Notes: a model not told the origin generated them from the letters alone. A DNA stretch of 64,000 nucleotides from Sphingosinicella flava (GCF_016025255.1 NZ_CP065592.1:1995122-2059121), one strand, 5' to 3'; numbered from the stretch's first letter, positions 6,121 to 15,560 are shown. Numbers and translations: made by a program.

Positions 6121-8421
6121 ATGGCAGACGAGGAATTACCCCCCAACCGGCTTCAGGTCGCGACGATGCGCCCAGACGATAGCGGTCGGGGATTGGCCCG
6201 GCTTCCCCGCACGATGATGACGGCGCTCGGCCTTGGCGAAGGCGACGTGATCGAGCTTGTCGGCAAGCGTTCGACGCCGGCGCGCGCCATCGGGCCCTAT
6301 TCGGATGACGAAGGGCTGGACATCATCCGGCTCGACGGCCTGCAGCGGGCCAATGCGGAAATCGGCGCGGGCGATTTCGTGGGCATCCGCAAGGCTGAAT
6401 CGAAGCCGGCCCAACGCGTCGTCTTCGCCCCCGCGCAGAAGAATTTGCGTCTTCAAGGTTCGGCCAACGCCTTGAAGCGCAGCTTTGGCATGCGCCCGGT
6501 GACGGCCGGGGATATCGTGGCAACGACCGGCCAGCAGCAAGTGCCCCGCGGCGATCTGCCCCCCGAATTGCGCCAGATGCTGAATGCCCCGGCTTATGCG
6601 CTGCAGGAAATCCGGCTGACCGTGGTGTCGACCATGCCCAAGGGCATCGTCCATATCGACGCCGATACCGAAGTCGAGCTGCGGCCCGAATATACCGAGG
6701 CCAAGGAAATGCGCCGCGCCGACGTCACCTATGACGACCTTGGCGGCATCGGCACGACGATCGATCAGCTTCGCGAGATGGTCGAGCTGCCGTTGCGCTA
6801 TCCTGAAATCTTCGAGCGGCTGGGCGTCGATCCGCCCAAGGGCGTGCTGCTCCACGGCCCGCCCGGCACCGGCAAGACGCGGCTGGCGCGCGCCGTCGCC
6901 AATGAAAGCGACGCGGAATTCTTTCACATCGCCGGGCCGGAAATCATGGGATCGGCCTATGGCGAAAGCGAAAAACGCCTGCGCGAGATTTTCGAGCAGG
7001 CGGGCGAGGCGTCGCCTTCCATCATCTTCATCGACGAGATCGATTCCATCGCACCCAAGCGCGGACAAGTGTCGGGGGAAGCCGAAAAAAGGATCGTCGC
7101 GCAGCTCCTGACCCTCCTTGACGGCCTCGAACCGCGCCAGAACGTCATCGTCATGGCCGCGACCAACCGGCCCGAGGCGCTGGACGAAGCCTTGCGCCGT
7201 CCGGGCCGTTTCGACCGGGAGATCGTGATCGGAGTTCCCGACGAGCCGGGGCGGCGCGAGATCCTTGGCATCCACACACGCGGCATGCCGCTGAAACCGG
7301 AGGTCGATCTCGACGAGCTTTCCCGCAAGACTTTCGGCTTCGTCGGTGCCGATCTCGCCGCATTGGCTCGCGAGGCGGCGATCGAAGCGGTGCGGCGCAT
7401 CATGCCGAAGATCAATCTCGAGGATGGCACGATCCCGCCCGAAGTGCTCGACACCTTGTCGGTCACCCGCAATGATTTCGAAGAAGCGCTGAAGCGCGTC
7501 CAGCCTTCGGCGATGCGCGAAGTGATGGTGCAGAAGCCGAATATACGCTGGGAGGATGTCGGCGGCCTCGCTCGCGTCCAGAACAGGTTGCGCGAGGGAG
7601 TCGAGCTGCCGCTGAAGGATCCCGACGCGTTCCGCCGCCTCGGCATCCGCCCGGCCAAGGGATTCCTGCTCTATGGCCCTCCCGGAACCGGCAAGACCTT
7701 GCTCGCCAAGGCGGCGGCGCGCGAGGCGGAGGCGAATTTCATCGCGACCAAATCGTCGGATCTCCTGTCCAAATGGTATGGCGAGAGCGAGCAGCAGATC
7801 GCCCGCCTCTTCGCCCGCGCGCGGCAGGTGGCGCCGACGGTCATCTTCATCGACGAACTGGACAGCCTGGTGCCCGCCCGCGGCGGCGGGCTTGGCGAGC
7901 CGCAGGTGACGGAGCGTGTGGTGAACATCATATTGTCCGAAATGGACGGGCTGGAGGAATTACAGTCGGTGGTCGTGATCGGCGCGACCAACCGGCCGAA
8001 CCTCATCGATCCGGCGCTGTTGCGCCCAGGGCGGTTCGACGAGCTGATCTATGTGCCGGTTCCCGATGAGGAAGGACGGCGCCATATCCTCTCCATCCAC
8101 GCCCGCAACATGCCGCTGGCGGGCGATGTCGATTTGGATGATCTCGCCCGCCGCACGCCGCGTTTCACCGGTGCCGACTTGGAAGATCTGGTCCGCCGCG
8201 CGGGCCTCCATGCCCTCCGTGCCAATTTGAAGGCGGGCGAAGTGACCAAGGCGGATTTCGAACAGGCGCTGACCGAAACGCGGCCGTCCGTGACGGCGGA
8301 AATGGAAAAGGATTACGAACGGGTCGAGGCGAATATCAAGCAGGATGCGATTGCGGGCGGCATCGGCTTCGTGTTGCCCGGCATGCTCAATTCGCGCCGC
8401 GCGGAGAAACATGAAGATTGA
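6121..8421 (+). CDS. CDC48/VAT-type double AAA ATPase
   Basis: A 766-residue protein with the full architecture of archaeal VAT and eukaryotic p97. The N-terminal double-psi barrel (about 8-90) and second N lobe come first. D1 has Walker A GPPGTGKT near 246 and Walker B IIFIDEID near 301. D2 has Walker A GPPGTGKT near 519 and Walker B VIFIDELD near 574. Both rings carry GATNRP or AATNRP sensor and GRFD motifs. Pore loops read AYGES in D1 and KWYGES in D2. Known homologues unfold proteins for degradation. There is no C-terminal HbYX proteasome-docking motif; it ends in KHED. The ATG at 6121 follows AAGGA. The 3' end overlaps the MFS gene by 35 bases. Confidence 0.93.
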   Translation: MADEELPPNRLQVATMRPDDSGRGLARLPRTMMTALGLGEGDVIELVGKRSTPARAIGPYSDDEGLDIIRLDGLQRANAEIGAGDFVGIRKAESKPAQRVVFAPAQKNLRLQGSANALKRSFGMRPVTAGDIVATTGQQQVPRGDLPPELRQMLNAPAYALQEIRLTVVSTMPKGIVHIDADTEVELRPEYTEAKEMRRADVTYDDLGGIGTTIDQLREMVELPLRYPEIFERLGVDPPKGVLLHGPPGTGKTRLARAVANESDAEFFHIAGPEIMGSAYGESEKRLREIFEQAGEASPSIIFIDEIDSIAPKRGQVSGEAEKRIVAQLLTLLDGLEPRQNVIVMAATNRPEALDEALRRPGRFDREIVIGVPDEPGRREILGIHTRGMPLKPEVDLDELSRKTFGFVGADLAALAREAAIEAVRRIMPKINLEDGTIPPEVLDTLSVTRNDFEEALKRVQPSAMREVMVQKPNIRWEDVGGLARVQNRLREGVELPLKDPDAFRRLGIRPAKGFLLYGPPGTGKTLLAKAAAREAEANFIATKSSDLLSKWYGESEQQIARLFARARQVAPTVIFIDELDSLVPARGGGLGEPQVTERVVNIILSEMDGLEELQSVVVIGATNRPNLIDPALLRPGRFDELIYVPVPDEEGRRHILSIHARNMPLAGDVDLDDLARRTPRFTGADLEDLVRRAGLHALRANLKAGEVTKADFEQALTETRPSVTAEMEKDYERVEANIKQDAIAGGIGFVLPGMLNSRRAEKHED

Positions 8422-9661
8422 CGCTGGCCCAGATCGCCAGGCCGAGCATCAGCGCCGCGACGATCAGGAAGGGTAGCGGCATGGCGAGGCCGTAAAGGCC
8501 GACACCGATGGCGGGCGCGGCGATATAAGCGACCCCGTTCACGGACGTCACCATGCCGGCGACCGCATTCTGCTCGTCCGGCGCGACGGCGAACGATGCG
8601 CCGCTGGTAAAGCCGGGGCGGAGCAGGCCGAACGCCATGGAAGACAAAGCGAAGCTCAATGTCAGGCCGTAAATACCGGTGGCGAGGCCCGTTCCCAGAG
8701 CGCCCGCCGCCGCCAGCAACGCGCCCCAGACGATCAGCGCGCGGGGCGAAAAATGAAGTTGCGGGATCAGCCACCACTGGGCGAGCAGAGTCGCCGCGGC
8801 TCCCGACATCAGCACGACGGCGATGGATTGCTGGGCATGGGCGACCGGCACCTGCAGGCGGTCGATGATCAGGAAGCCGATGACGCCCAGCATCGCCGCC
8901 TGACCGTGGCCGCCGATAATTCCCGCGATCAGCCAGCGAAAGACGCGGCGGTCGCGCCAGTGGAGCGGGCGGCGTGCTTCGGCGTGCATCAGCCCCGCGC
9001 CGCCGCCGCCGCCGATTGACGGTTCCTCGACCAGCTGCCCGTGCGCGGGGCGGTGAGGTGTATCGTCGGGCAGGCGCAGGATGATTGCGGCGAGCACCAG
9101 GGCGCCGATGATCGCGAAGACGACGAGGGGGCCAGCGAGTCCCAAAGGTTCGAAGATGAAGAGCGGCGCGACCGCCGGGCCGATGATGGTGCCGAGGCCG
9201 AACGAGGAAGCGATCGCGGCGAGAGCGTTGGTGCGTTGCGCCCCTTCGGTGCGGGCGGCGATATAGGCTTGAACGGCGGGCGGCGCCGCCGATCCGAAAC
9301 CGCCGTAGAAAGAGCGCCCGAAAATGAAGAGCGCGAAAACGGCGATCGGCGGCACCAGATGATGAATGCCAGCCGCCAGCGCCGCGCCGCAAACCAGCAT
9401 CGCGGCTATGAACCCCCAGAGGCCGAGGCGCATCAGCGCGCGGCGACCGCGCCGGTCCGCCTGCCGCGCCCAATGAGGCGCGGTGATCACCCACAGCAAA
9501 GCCGACAGGCTGAAAGCGAAGGCGATCAGAATGTCCGCAAGGCCGAGCCGGCGGCCGATGGCGGGCATCAGCGATTGCATGGCGGTATTGCCCCCGGCCG
9601 CGACCAGCATCACGGCGAACAAGAGGGCGAACCGCTCTTTTCCCAATCCGGATAGGCCCAT
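8387..9661 (-). CDS. Major facilitator superfamily transporter
   Basis: A 424-residue membrane protein with about 12 hydrophobic helices and a central cytoplasmic loop rich in Gly (near 205-235). The RQADRRGRR segment after helix 2 fits the conserved MFS loop 2-3 motif (GxxxDRxGRR). N-terminal hydrophobic start MGLSGLGKERFALLF suggests ATG 9661; a longer frame upstream would add an Arg-rich non-hydrophobic extension. General role: proton-linked export or uptake; resemblance is to tetracycline and multidrug exporters, but the substrate is unknown. It is divergent from the methyltransferase gene, and its 3' end runs 35 bases into the Cdc48-like gene. Confidence 0.85.
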   Translation of the reverse strand: MGLSGLGKERFALLFAVMLVAAGGNTAMQSLMPAIGRRLGLADILIAFAFSLSALLWVITAPHWARQADRRGRRALMRLGLWGFIAAMLVCGAALAAGIHHLVPPIAVFALFIFGRSFYGGFGSAAPPAVQAYIAARTEGAQRTNALAAIASSFGLGTIIGPAVAPLFIFEPLGLAGPLVVFAIIGALVLAAIILRLPDDTPHRPAHGQLVEEPSIGGGGGAGLMHAEARRPLHWRDRRVFRWLIAGIIGGHGQAAMLGVIGFLIIDRLQVPVAHAQQSIAVVLMSGAAATLLAQWWLIPQLHFSPRALIVWGALLAAAGALGTGLATGIYGLTLSFALSSMAFGLLRPGFTSGASFAVAPDEQNAVAGMVTSVNGVAYIAAPAIGVGLYGLAMPLPFLIVAALMLGLAIWASVNLHVSPRGAN

Positions 9662-9806
9662 TCGCTTAGCCTTTCCCACCCTGCGGCGCACCGCGTCCCG
9701 GAAACAGGCCGTTCCGTCCCGCCGCGCAAACGCGTCACGTCCCGCCCTTGCCATCGGGGCGTTCATTTGCCAACGCTAACCGTTCGTTTCTTTTTTGGGG
9801 TTGATG

Positions 9807-10421
9807 ATGACATTTTCGGCCGAACATGCACGTGATGGCGCGATCAAGCGCTCCGGCCTCGGCAGCCCGCGCTTTCAATTTCTAAAGGGCTTTCTGAAGC
9901 ATCCGGTGATGGTGGGCTCGATCATCCCGTCTTCGAAGGTGCTGATCGACAAGATGCTCGACCCCGTCGATTGGGCGAATTGCAAATTGTTCGTCGAATA
10001 TGGACCGGGCGTCGGCACCTTCACCCAGCATATTCTCGACCGGCTCGCGCCCGACGCGACCCTGCTCACCATCGACACCAATGCCGATTTCACGACCTAT
10101 CTCAACGCCAAGTTCACCGACGGGCGGCTGGAGGCGGTGACCGGATCGGCGGCGGACGTGGGCAAGATCATTGCCGAGCGCGGCTTTGCCCATGCCGACT
10201 ATATCTTGTCCGGTCTTCCCTTTTCCACGCTGCCGCCCGGCATCGGCCCCAAGATCGCGGAGGAAACCGCGGCGGCATTGCGTCCGGGCGGCGCTTTCCT
10301 CGTCTACCAATTCTCGCCCAAGGTGCGCGATTTCATCGCGCCGCATTTCGAGCGCATCGATCGCGGCTTCGAATGGTTTAACGTGCCGCCCGCGACCTTG
10401 TTCTGGGCTTGGAAGGAATGA
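9807..10421 (+). CDS. Phospholipid N-methyltransferase-like SAM-dependent methyltransferase
   Basis: A 204-residue class I SAM-dependent methyltransferase. After an amphipathic N-terminus with LKHPVMVGSIIPSS comes motif I, VEYGPGVGTFT, then acidic LLTIDTN and the LSGLPFSTLPP motif IV. The arrangement matches the COG3963/PmtA-like family, which methylates phosphatidylethanolamine to phosphatidylcholine, and is distantly related to rRNA adenine dimethylases. Membrane association through the N-terminal segment is typical. The start at 9807 follows GGGG by 6 bases; ATG 9804 is equally in frame. The next gene, convergent, is also a phospholipid enzyme by family. A class A repeat separates them. 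Confidence 0.75.
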   Translation: MTFSAEHARDGAIKRSGLGSPRFQFLKGFLKHPVMVGSIIPSSKVLIDKMLDPVDWANCKLFVEYGPGVGTFTQHILDRLAPDATLLTIDTNADFTTYLNAKFTDGRLEAVTGSAADVGKIIAERGFAHADYILSGLPFSTLPPGIGPKIAEETAAALRPGGAFLVYQFSPKVRDFIAPHFERIDRGFEWFNVPPATLFWAWKE

Positions 10422-10427
10422 CCTTTC

Positions 10428-10497
10428 GTGCTCCTGCGAAAGCAGGAGCCCAGGTGAAGCGCCCGGTGCCGCTGGGTTCCTGCTTTCGCAGGAACAC
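10428..10497. repeat. Class A REP-like inverted repeat, copy 1
   Basis: Arms 10428-10453 and 10472-10497 are inverted copies with two mismatches; each contains its own CTCCTGC-GAAA-GCAGGAG type hairpin. The spacer is 18 bases and ends in GTGCCG. It fills the gap between two convergent genes. Copy 4 at 36329 is nearly identical in layout. Confidence 0.85.
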
Positions 10498-10499
10498 TA

Positions 10500-11672
10500 T
10501 CACCGCCCCTCCAGCCCGAAATTGAGGCGGCGGGAGAGGTTATAGTCCATCGTCGCGACGAGGAAGTAAGCGACGCTCCACACGAAACGGTTCCACCAGC
10601 TTCGCCGCGCGCGATGCTCGGCGCGCGTGATGGGGCGGCTGTCGGCGATCTCGCCGTCGGCATAAGCGCGCATCCGCGCGGCGAATTCGGCGCTTTCGAC
10701 ACGCAGCATCAACTCGAGATTGAGGTAAAGGCTGCGCATGTCGAAATTGGCCGAACCGATGTGGACGACATCGTCGACCACGATCAGCTTGGTGTGCAGC
10801 TTCGTCGGCTGATATTCATAGACTTCGACGCCGTGCCTCAGCAGCCGCCAATAAGTGTGACGCGCCGCGCCGATCGTCGCCCGATTGTCGGACTTGGACG
10901 CGGTGACGATCCGCGCCGCGCCGCGCCGCGCGATGCCGTAGATGCGCCGGAGCATGCCGCGGCTGGGCGCGAAATAGGCGGCGATCATGTCGAGCCGGGT
11001 GGCGCGAAGCATGTCGCGCTTCAAGGTCCGCGCCCAAGGGCTGAGCCGCCGCGTCGGCCCGCCGAACTGCCACCGGAGAATGCCGTCGCGCTGGCTATGC
11101 CGGTTGAGCACCGCCCGCAATTCCCGCATCCGCGCGCCGCGCCGTCGCGCCCAGGCGAAGAGGGCGTCGAAATAATCTTCGAGCGAGCGGACGCTCGGAC
11201 CTTCGACCTGAAGCCCCAGATCACGCCAGCTATTGTCGGTCTTGTCGAAATAATCGTCGGACACGTTGAAGCCGCCGATCAGCACGGTCTTGCCGTCGGC
11301 GAGCGCGAGCTTTTGGTGATTGCGCAACAGATAGCGCCGGCCCCAGCGCGGGGTGAAGCGGCAAAAGCCGCATTCGCTCTCGATCAGCGGCCTGAAGAAG
11401 GCGTCGCCGACATCGTCGCTGCCGAAACCGTCGATCAAGATGTCGACCTTAACCCCGCGCGCGCAGGCGGCAAGCAGCGCATCCCGCACCCGCCGTCCCG
11501 CCGCATCGTCCTTGAAGATATAATAGAGGATGCGAAGCGAGGTCCGCGCCGAGTCGATCAGCTTCACCAGCGCGTCCAGCCGCTCCAATCCGTCCGCTAA
11601 AAGCGTCAGCCGGTTGCCGTCGACCGTCAACGGTGCGGAAAGAGCGGAAATCTGGGGATTCAGCACGGCCAT
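10500..11672 (-). CDS. Phospholipase D family protein, cardiolipin synthase-like
   Basis: A 390-residue PLD superfamily enzyme with two HKD motifs: HQKLALADG followed by IGGFN near residue 120, and HTKLIVVDD followed by IGSANFD near 295. Two such motifs form one active site with a phosphohistidine intermediate. No N-terminal transmembrane helices are present, so it resembles ClsB or ClsC more than ClsA. A hydrophobic C-terminal segment ([11 protein letters not shown]) may attach it to the membrane. The likely reaction is phosphatidyl transfer making cardiolipin, though a nuclease or other lipase role cannot be excluded. It is divergent from rpoZ. Confidence 0.8.
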   Translation of the reverse strand: MAVLNPQISALSAPLTVDGNRLTLLADGLERLDALVKLIDSARTSLRILYYIFKDDAAGRRVRDALLAACARGVKVDILIDGFGSDDVGDAFFRPLIESECGFCRFTPRWGRRYLLRNHQKLALADGKTVLIGGFNVSDDYFDKTDNSWRDLGLQVEGPSVRSLEDYFDALFAWARRRGARMRELRAVLNRHSQRDGILRWQFGGPTRRLSPWARTLKRDMLRATRLDMIAAYFAPSRGMLRRIYGIARRGAARIVTASKSDNRATIGAARHTYWRLLRHGVEVYEYQPTKLHTKLIVVDDVVHIGSANFDMRSLYLNLELMLRVESAEFAARMRAYADGEIADSRPITRAEHRARRSWWNRFVWSVAYFLVATMDYNLSRRLNFGLEGR

Positions 11673-11720
11673 GTTCCCCGATGTATGCCCCCCATCCTCA
11701 TGCGCAACCCTCCGAAAATC

Positions 11721-11749
11721 TTGACAACTCGGCCGTCCGCGCCTAGATC
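11721..11749 (+). promoter_or_regulatory. Candidate housekeeping promoter of rpoZ
   Basis: TTGACA at 11721-11726 and TAGATC at 11744-11749 with a 17-base spacer. The extended -10, CCTAGATC, matches seven of eight positions of the alphaproteobacterial GCTANAWC form. The rpoZ ATG follows 46 bases downstream. Confidence 0.6.
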
Positions 11750-11795
11750 GCAGCCTTTCCCATCCAGCTTCTGGCTAGTGTTTGGAGCAGCTTTC

Positions 11796-12137
11796 ATGGC
11801 GCGCGTTACCGTCGAAGATTGTGTCGACAAGATTCCGAACCGTTTCGATCTCGTTTTGCTGTCGGCTCAGCGGGCCCGGCAGATTTCGGGCGGCGCGGAG
11901 CTGACGCTCGATCGTGACCGGGACAAGAATCCGGTTGTCGCCCTGCGCGAAATCGCGGAGCAGACGGTGAAGCCGAAGCATCTGGAAGAAGCGCTCGTGT
12001 CCGGCTTGCAGCGCGTCCAGATCGATGAGGACGAGGCGCCGGACGAAGTCGGCTCGCTCGCCGCGTCGGCCGAGGCGCTGCGCCTGACCGCCGCCGCGCC
12101 GCCGCGCAACACCAACCTCGCCGGCGATTACGAATAA
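11796..12137 (+). CDS. rpoZ: DNA-directed RNA polymerase omega subunit
   Basis: A 113-residue protein beginning [20 protein letters not shown], the conserved omega N-terminus, followed by [10 protein letters not shown] and the [11 protein letters not shown] helix that contacts the beta-prime subunit. Role: assembly and stability of RNA polymerase, and part of a ppGpp-binding site in many bacteria. The ATG at 11796 is preceded by GGAG; an upstream frame extension lacks similarity. ogt follows 15 bases downstream on the same strand. Confidence 0.93.
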   Translation: MARVTVEDCVDKIPNRFDLVLLSAQRARQISGGAELTLDRDRDKNPVVALREIAEQTVKPKHLEEALVSGLQRVQIDEDEAPDEVGSLAASAEALRLTAAAPPRNTNLAGDYE

Positions 12138-12152
12138 GGCGGACGGCCGCTT

Positions 12153-12725
12153 ATGGCCGGCCCCGCCTTCGCGATCTTCGACACGCCGATCGGCGCTTGC
12201 GGCATCGTCTGGAAAGACGGTGCCGTTGTCGCGACTGCGCTTCCCGAAACGGATGAAGCGGCGCTCGTCTGCGCTTTGACGCGCCGTGTGCCCGGCGCAA
12301 TGCGGGGCGACATGCCGCTTCCCGTCGCCGAGCTTGCCGAGACGATCATTACGCATTTGTCCGGCGGCGCGATCGATTACGATCTTTCCATTCTGGATTT
12401 CAGCGCAGTCGAGCCGTTTGAAAAGGCCGTCTACGACGCCACCTTCGCCATTCCGCGCGGCGAAACCCGCACGTACGGCGCTCTTGGAGCGGCGATCGGC
12501 CAACCCGGCGCCGCGCGCGCCATCGGCCGGGCGCTTGGGCGCAATCCCTTTCCCATCGTCATTCCCTGTCATCGCATTCTCGCGGCGGGGGGGCGCAGCG
12601 GCGGCTTTTCCGCGCCGGGTGGCGCGGCGACCAAGATGCGGCTCCTCGATATCGAAGGCGCGCGGCGGGAGGGCGAGGAGGCTGGGCTTTTCGATGCGCT
12701 GCCTTGGGCGCTCAAAGCGTCGTGA
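12153..12725 (+). CDS. ogt: Methylated-DNA--protein-cysteine S-methyltransferase
   Basis: A 190-residue suicide repair protein with active-site IPCHRIL near residue 132 and the helix-turn-helix-like RTYGALGAAIG segment before it. Known reaction: it removes the methyl group from O6-methylguanine onto its own Cys. The N-terminal domain starts with AIFDTPIGACGI as in Ogt/AGT. The protein is slightly longer than the usual 160-180 residues. Its TGA overlaps the GTG of tadA, suggesting translational coupling. Confidence 0.9.
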   Translation: MAGPAFAIFDTPIGACGIVWKDGAVVATALPETDEAALVCALTRRVPGAMRGDMPLPVAELAETIITHLSGGAIDYDLSILDFSAVEPFEKAVYDATFAIPRGETRTYGALGAAIGQPGAARAIGRALGRNPFPIVIPCHRILAAGGRSGGFSAPGGAATKMRLLDIEGARREGEEAGLFDALPWALKAS

Positions 12726-13177
12726 CCTTTCCGCTGCCCACCGCCATGCGTCTGGCGCTCGACGCCGCCGGGGAAGCCGCACGTGAAGGCGAGGTTCCGG
12801 TCGGCGCGGTGGTGATGCGCGGTGAAGAGGTCATCGCGGTAACCCGCAATGCGATGCGCGGCGTCAGCGACCCCACCGCGCACGCCGAAATGGTGGCGCT
12901 GCGGCTGGCGGCGGAGCGGCTTGGCACCTCCCGGCTTGACGCGTGCGACCTGTGGGTGAGCCTGGAGCCGTGCGCGATGTGCGCCGGCGCCATCGCCTTG
13001 GCGCGCATCCGCCGCCTCTATTTCGCCGCGTCCGACCCCAAGGGCGGCGCGGTGCTGCACGGACCGAGGCTGTTCGCGCAGCCGACCTGTCACCATGCGC
13101 CGGAAGTTTATTCCGGTATCGGCGAGGAGGAAGCCGCCGCGCAGTTGCGCGCTTTTTTTGCGACGCGACGGGATTAG
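12722..13177 (+). CDS. tadA: tRNA-specific adenosine deaminase
   Basis: A 151-residue cytidine-deaminase fold enzyme. Zinc and catalytic motifs are HAEMVAL near residue 52 and EPCAMCAGA near 82. Known reaction: A34 to inosine in the tRNA-Arg(ACG) wobble position. The GTG at 12722 overlaps the ogt stop in GTGA; an ATG at 12746 (MRLALDAAGEA) would also preserve the fold and cannot be excluded. A class A repeat separates it from the convergent OmpA-type gene. Confidence 0.9.
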   Translation: MTFPLPTAMRLALDAAGEAAREGEVPVGAVVMRGEEVIAVTRNAMRGVSDPTAHAEMVALRLAAERLGTSRLDACDLWVSLEPCAMCAGAIALARIRRLYFAASDPKGGAVLHGPRLFAQPTCHHAPEVYSGIGEEEAAAQLRAFFATRRD

Positions 13178-13198
13178 TTTCCGCTTTTGCCGCAAGCA

Positions 13199-13279
13199 CG
13201 TCACCCCGGCGAAAGCCGGGGTCTCAGGACAAGAAGGCATTTTTCTTGTCATGAGATTCCCGCTTTCGCCGGAATGACG
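13199..13279. repeat. Class A REP-like inverted repeat, copy 2
   Basis: Outer ends CGTCA...TGACG enclose two hairpins, CCCCGGC-GAAA-GCCGGGG on the left and an imperfect TTCCCGC...GCCGGAA on the right, with a spacer containing ACAAGAA...TTCTTGT. It lies between the convergent tadA and OmpA-type genes. Confidence 0.8.
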
Positions 13280-13295
13280 GCAAACGATGGCAGGT

Positions 13296-13973
13296 TCAGC
13301 CTGCCGTGTTCGTGACCGGAACGACGCGGATTTCGACGCGGCGATTGGCCTGCTTGCCCGCTTCGGTCGTATTGTCCGCGATCGGACGGCTGGAGCCGAA
13401 GCCTTGGGTCGCGATCCGGGCCGGATTGACGCCGCGCGAGATGAGGTAGTTGGCGACCGACTGGGCACGGTTCTGCGACAGCGGGATGTTGATCGCGTCG
13501 CCGCCGGTGGAATCGGTGTGGCCGTAGACGTCGATATAGGTGGACGGGAAATCGGCGAGCGTCCGGGCGACTTCATCCAGGGTGGCCTGAAATTGCGGCT
13601 GGATCGCATAGCTGTTGGTCGCGAAGGTCACGCCCGACGGCATGCGCAGCAGCAGTTCGTCGCCGACGCGGTCGACCTCGACGCCCGACCCTGCGGTCTG
13701 CTCGCGAATGCGCTGTTCCTGACGGTCCATATAGGCGCCGATGCCCGCGCCCGCGATGGCGCCGATGCCGGCCCCGACGATCCGTTCGGTGCGGTCGTTG
13801 CGGCCGCCGATCAGGTCGCCCGCCAGATAGCCCGCGATGACGCCGAGCCCGCCGCCGATAGCGGCCTTGGAAATCGTGCGTTCGCCGGTCACCGGATCGG
13901 TGACGCAGGCGGCGGTCGTCGCCAACAGGGCGGCGGACAGGGAAATGGCGGTCAGGCGTTTGGAAATGCCCAT
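13296..13973 (-). CDS. OmpA family lipoprotein with glycine-zipper segment
   Basis: A 225-residue outer-membrane lipoprotein. Signal peptide with lipobox TAAC (Cys 23), then a Gly-rich zipper segment (about 38-80) including GGGLGVIAGYLAGDLIGG and GAGIGAIAGAGIG, then an OmpA C-terminal peptidoglycan-binding domain (about 115-220) with YGHTDSTG, LSQNRAQSV and the NRRVEIRV end. This is the YiaD or YfiB-like arrangement. Role: anchoring outer membrane to peptidoglycan. The gene stands alone between the class A repeat and a divergent CorC-like gene. Confidence 0.87.
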   Translation of the reverse strand: MGISKRLTAISLSAALLATTAACVTDPVTGERTISKAAIGGGLGVIAGYLAGDLIGGRNDRTERIVGAGIGAIAGAGIGAYMDRQEQRIREQTAGSGVEVDRVGDELLLRMPSGVTFATNSYAIQPQFQATLDEVARTLADFPSTYIDVYGHTDSTGGDAINIPLSQNRAQSVANYLISRGVNPARIATQGFGSSRPIADNTTEAGKQANRRVEIRVVPVTNTAG

Positions 13974-14118
13974 GAAAATCGTTCCTTTCCGAACAGGATG
14001 AGGGAGATAGGAGGTTCAACCGCCGGACGGCGGGGCTTGTTCCGCACCCTCAAGGACCGCGCGGATGACGATCCGGTTGCCGACGAAGCCGATAAGACGC
14101 TAAGGAAGGCTGCTCATC

Positions 14119-15438
14119 ATGCCGCCCACGCAGCCTTCCCTGACCCCCTTTCCCTGGATCGACGTCGCCATCATCATCGGCCTCGTCGTCCTGAACGGCC
14201 TGTTCGCCATGTCCGAGCTCGCCATTGTGTCCGCGCGGACGCAGCGCCTGAAGGCGATGGCGAAGAACAGGAAGGCGGGCGCGCAGACGGCGCTCGATCT
14301 GGCGGGCGATCCCGGGCGGTTCCTCTCCACCGTGCAGATCGGCATCACCCTGATCGGCATTCTCGCGGGCGCCTATTCGGGCGCGAGCCTCGGCGGCCCG
14401 GTGGGCGAGCGGCTGATGCTTCTCGGCCTCGACGCGGAAACGGCGCAGACGGCGGGCTTCACGCTCGTCATCGTGCTCACCACTTATGCCTCGCTCATCA
14501 TCGGCGAACTCGTCCCAAAGCAATTCGCCCTGCGCTCGCCCGAAGCGATCGCCTGCGTCGTCGCCGTGCCGATGCTGTGGATGGCCCGCGCCACCGCCCC
14601 GTTCGTATGGCTTCTCGACCGGACCAGCGCGCTCATCTTCGGGCTGCTCGGCATGACGCGGGACACCAGCGATCATGTGACGGCGGAAGAACTGCACCTC
14701 GTCGTCGCCGAAGCGCATAGCGCGGGCGTGCTGGAGGAGAATGAACGGGCGATCATCTCCGGCGTCGTGCGCCTCGCCGACCGTCCGACTCGCGAGGTTA
14801 TGACGCCGCGCACCGACGTCGACTGGATCGACGCCGACGCGCCGCCGCAGGCCGTCCGCGACCGCTTCCTCGAAACGCCCCACAGCCGCCTGGTCGTGGC
14901 CGAGGGGTCGGTCGACAAGGTCGTGGGCGTTGTCCAGGCCCGCGACGTTGCCGTGGCGCTCATCGAAGGCGCGCCGCTCGCGCTGCGTGCGCTGATGCGG
15001 AGCGCGCCGATCGTTTCCGATCAGATGGGGGCGATGGACACCCTCGCCGTGCTGCAATCGGCGGACGTGCCGATCGCCTTCGTCCACGACGAATATGGCC
15101 ATCTCGACGGCATCGTCACGCCGTCCGACCTGCTCGCCGCGCTCGCGGGGAATTTCGCATCCGACCTCGACGTCGATACCGATCCGCCGCTCGTCGAGCG
15201 GGAGGACGGCAGCTGGCTGATTTCAGGTTCGGCTTCCGCCGACATGCTGACCGACCGGCTCGGCATCGCGCTTCCCGAGGAGCGGGATTATGCCACCGTC
15301 GCCGGCTTCGCCTTGTCGATCCTGAAGCACCTCCCCGAAACCGGCGAAGTCTTCCGTTATGCCGGCTGGACGTTCGAAATCGCCGACCTCGACGGCCGCA
15401 AGATCGACAAGCTGATCGCGAGCGATAAGCGGCGCTAG
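14119..15438 (+). CDS. CorC/HlyC family membrane protein (DUF21, CBS pair)
   Basis: A 439-residue inner-membrane protein. The DUF21 transmembrane domain (about 12-200) has NGLFAMSELAIVSAR and ELVPKQFAL, the family ion-site region. Two CBS domains (about 215-335), with TREVMTPRTDVDWID and DEYGHLDGIVTPSDLL, are followed by a C-terminal CorC_HlyC domain (about 355-430). Family members (CNNM/CorC) are linked to Mg2+ or Co2+ efflux; the hemolysin name is historical. The ATG at 14119 is preceded by GGAAGG. A nearly perfect inverted repeat follows the stop. Confidence 0.88.
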   Translation: MPPTQPSLTPFPWIDVAIIIGLVVLNGLFAMSELAIVSARTQRLKAMAKNRKAGAQTALDLAGDPGRFLSTVQIGITLIGILAGAYSGASLGGPVGERLMLLGLDAETAQTAGFTLVIVLTTYASLIIGELVPKQFALRSPEAIACVVAVPMLWMARATAPFVWLLDRTSALIFGLLGMTRDTSDHVTAEELHLVVAEAHSAGVLEENERAIISGVVRLADRPTREVMTPRTDVDWIDADAPPQAVRDRFLETPHSRLVVAEGSVDKVVGVVQARDVAVALIEGAPLALRALMRSAPIVSDQMGAMDTLAVLQSADVPIAFVHDEYGHLDGIVTPSDLLAALAGNFASDLDVDTDPPLVEREDGSWLISGSASADMLTDRLGIALPEERDYATVAGFALSILKHLPETGEVFRYAGWTFEIADLDGRKIDKLIASDKRR

Positions 15439-15456
15439 CTCCTCTCCTGTTACCTC

Positions 15457-15548
15457 CCAATGTCATTCCCGCGAAGGCGGGAATCCAGAAGATCTCTCTA
15501 CTAACTCAAACACCGCCTGGACTCCCGCCTTCGCGGGAATGACATTGG
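15457..15548. repeat. Class A REP-like inverted repeat, copy 3
   Basis: Arms of 32 bases (15457-15488 and 15517-15548) are inverted copies with one mismatch, each containing a CATTCCCGC-GAAG-GCGGGAAT type hairpin. The spacer is 28 bases. It lies between the convergent CorC-like gene and a HhH-domain gene, and can form a bidirectional terminator-like structure. Confidence 0.88.
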
Positions 15549-15560
15549 AGAAAGCGAGGC

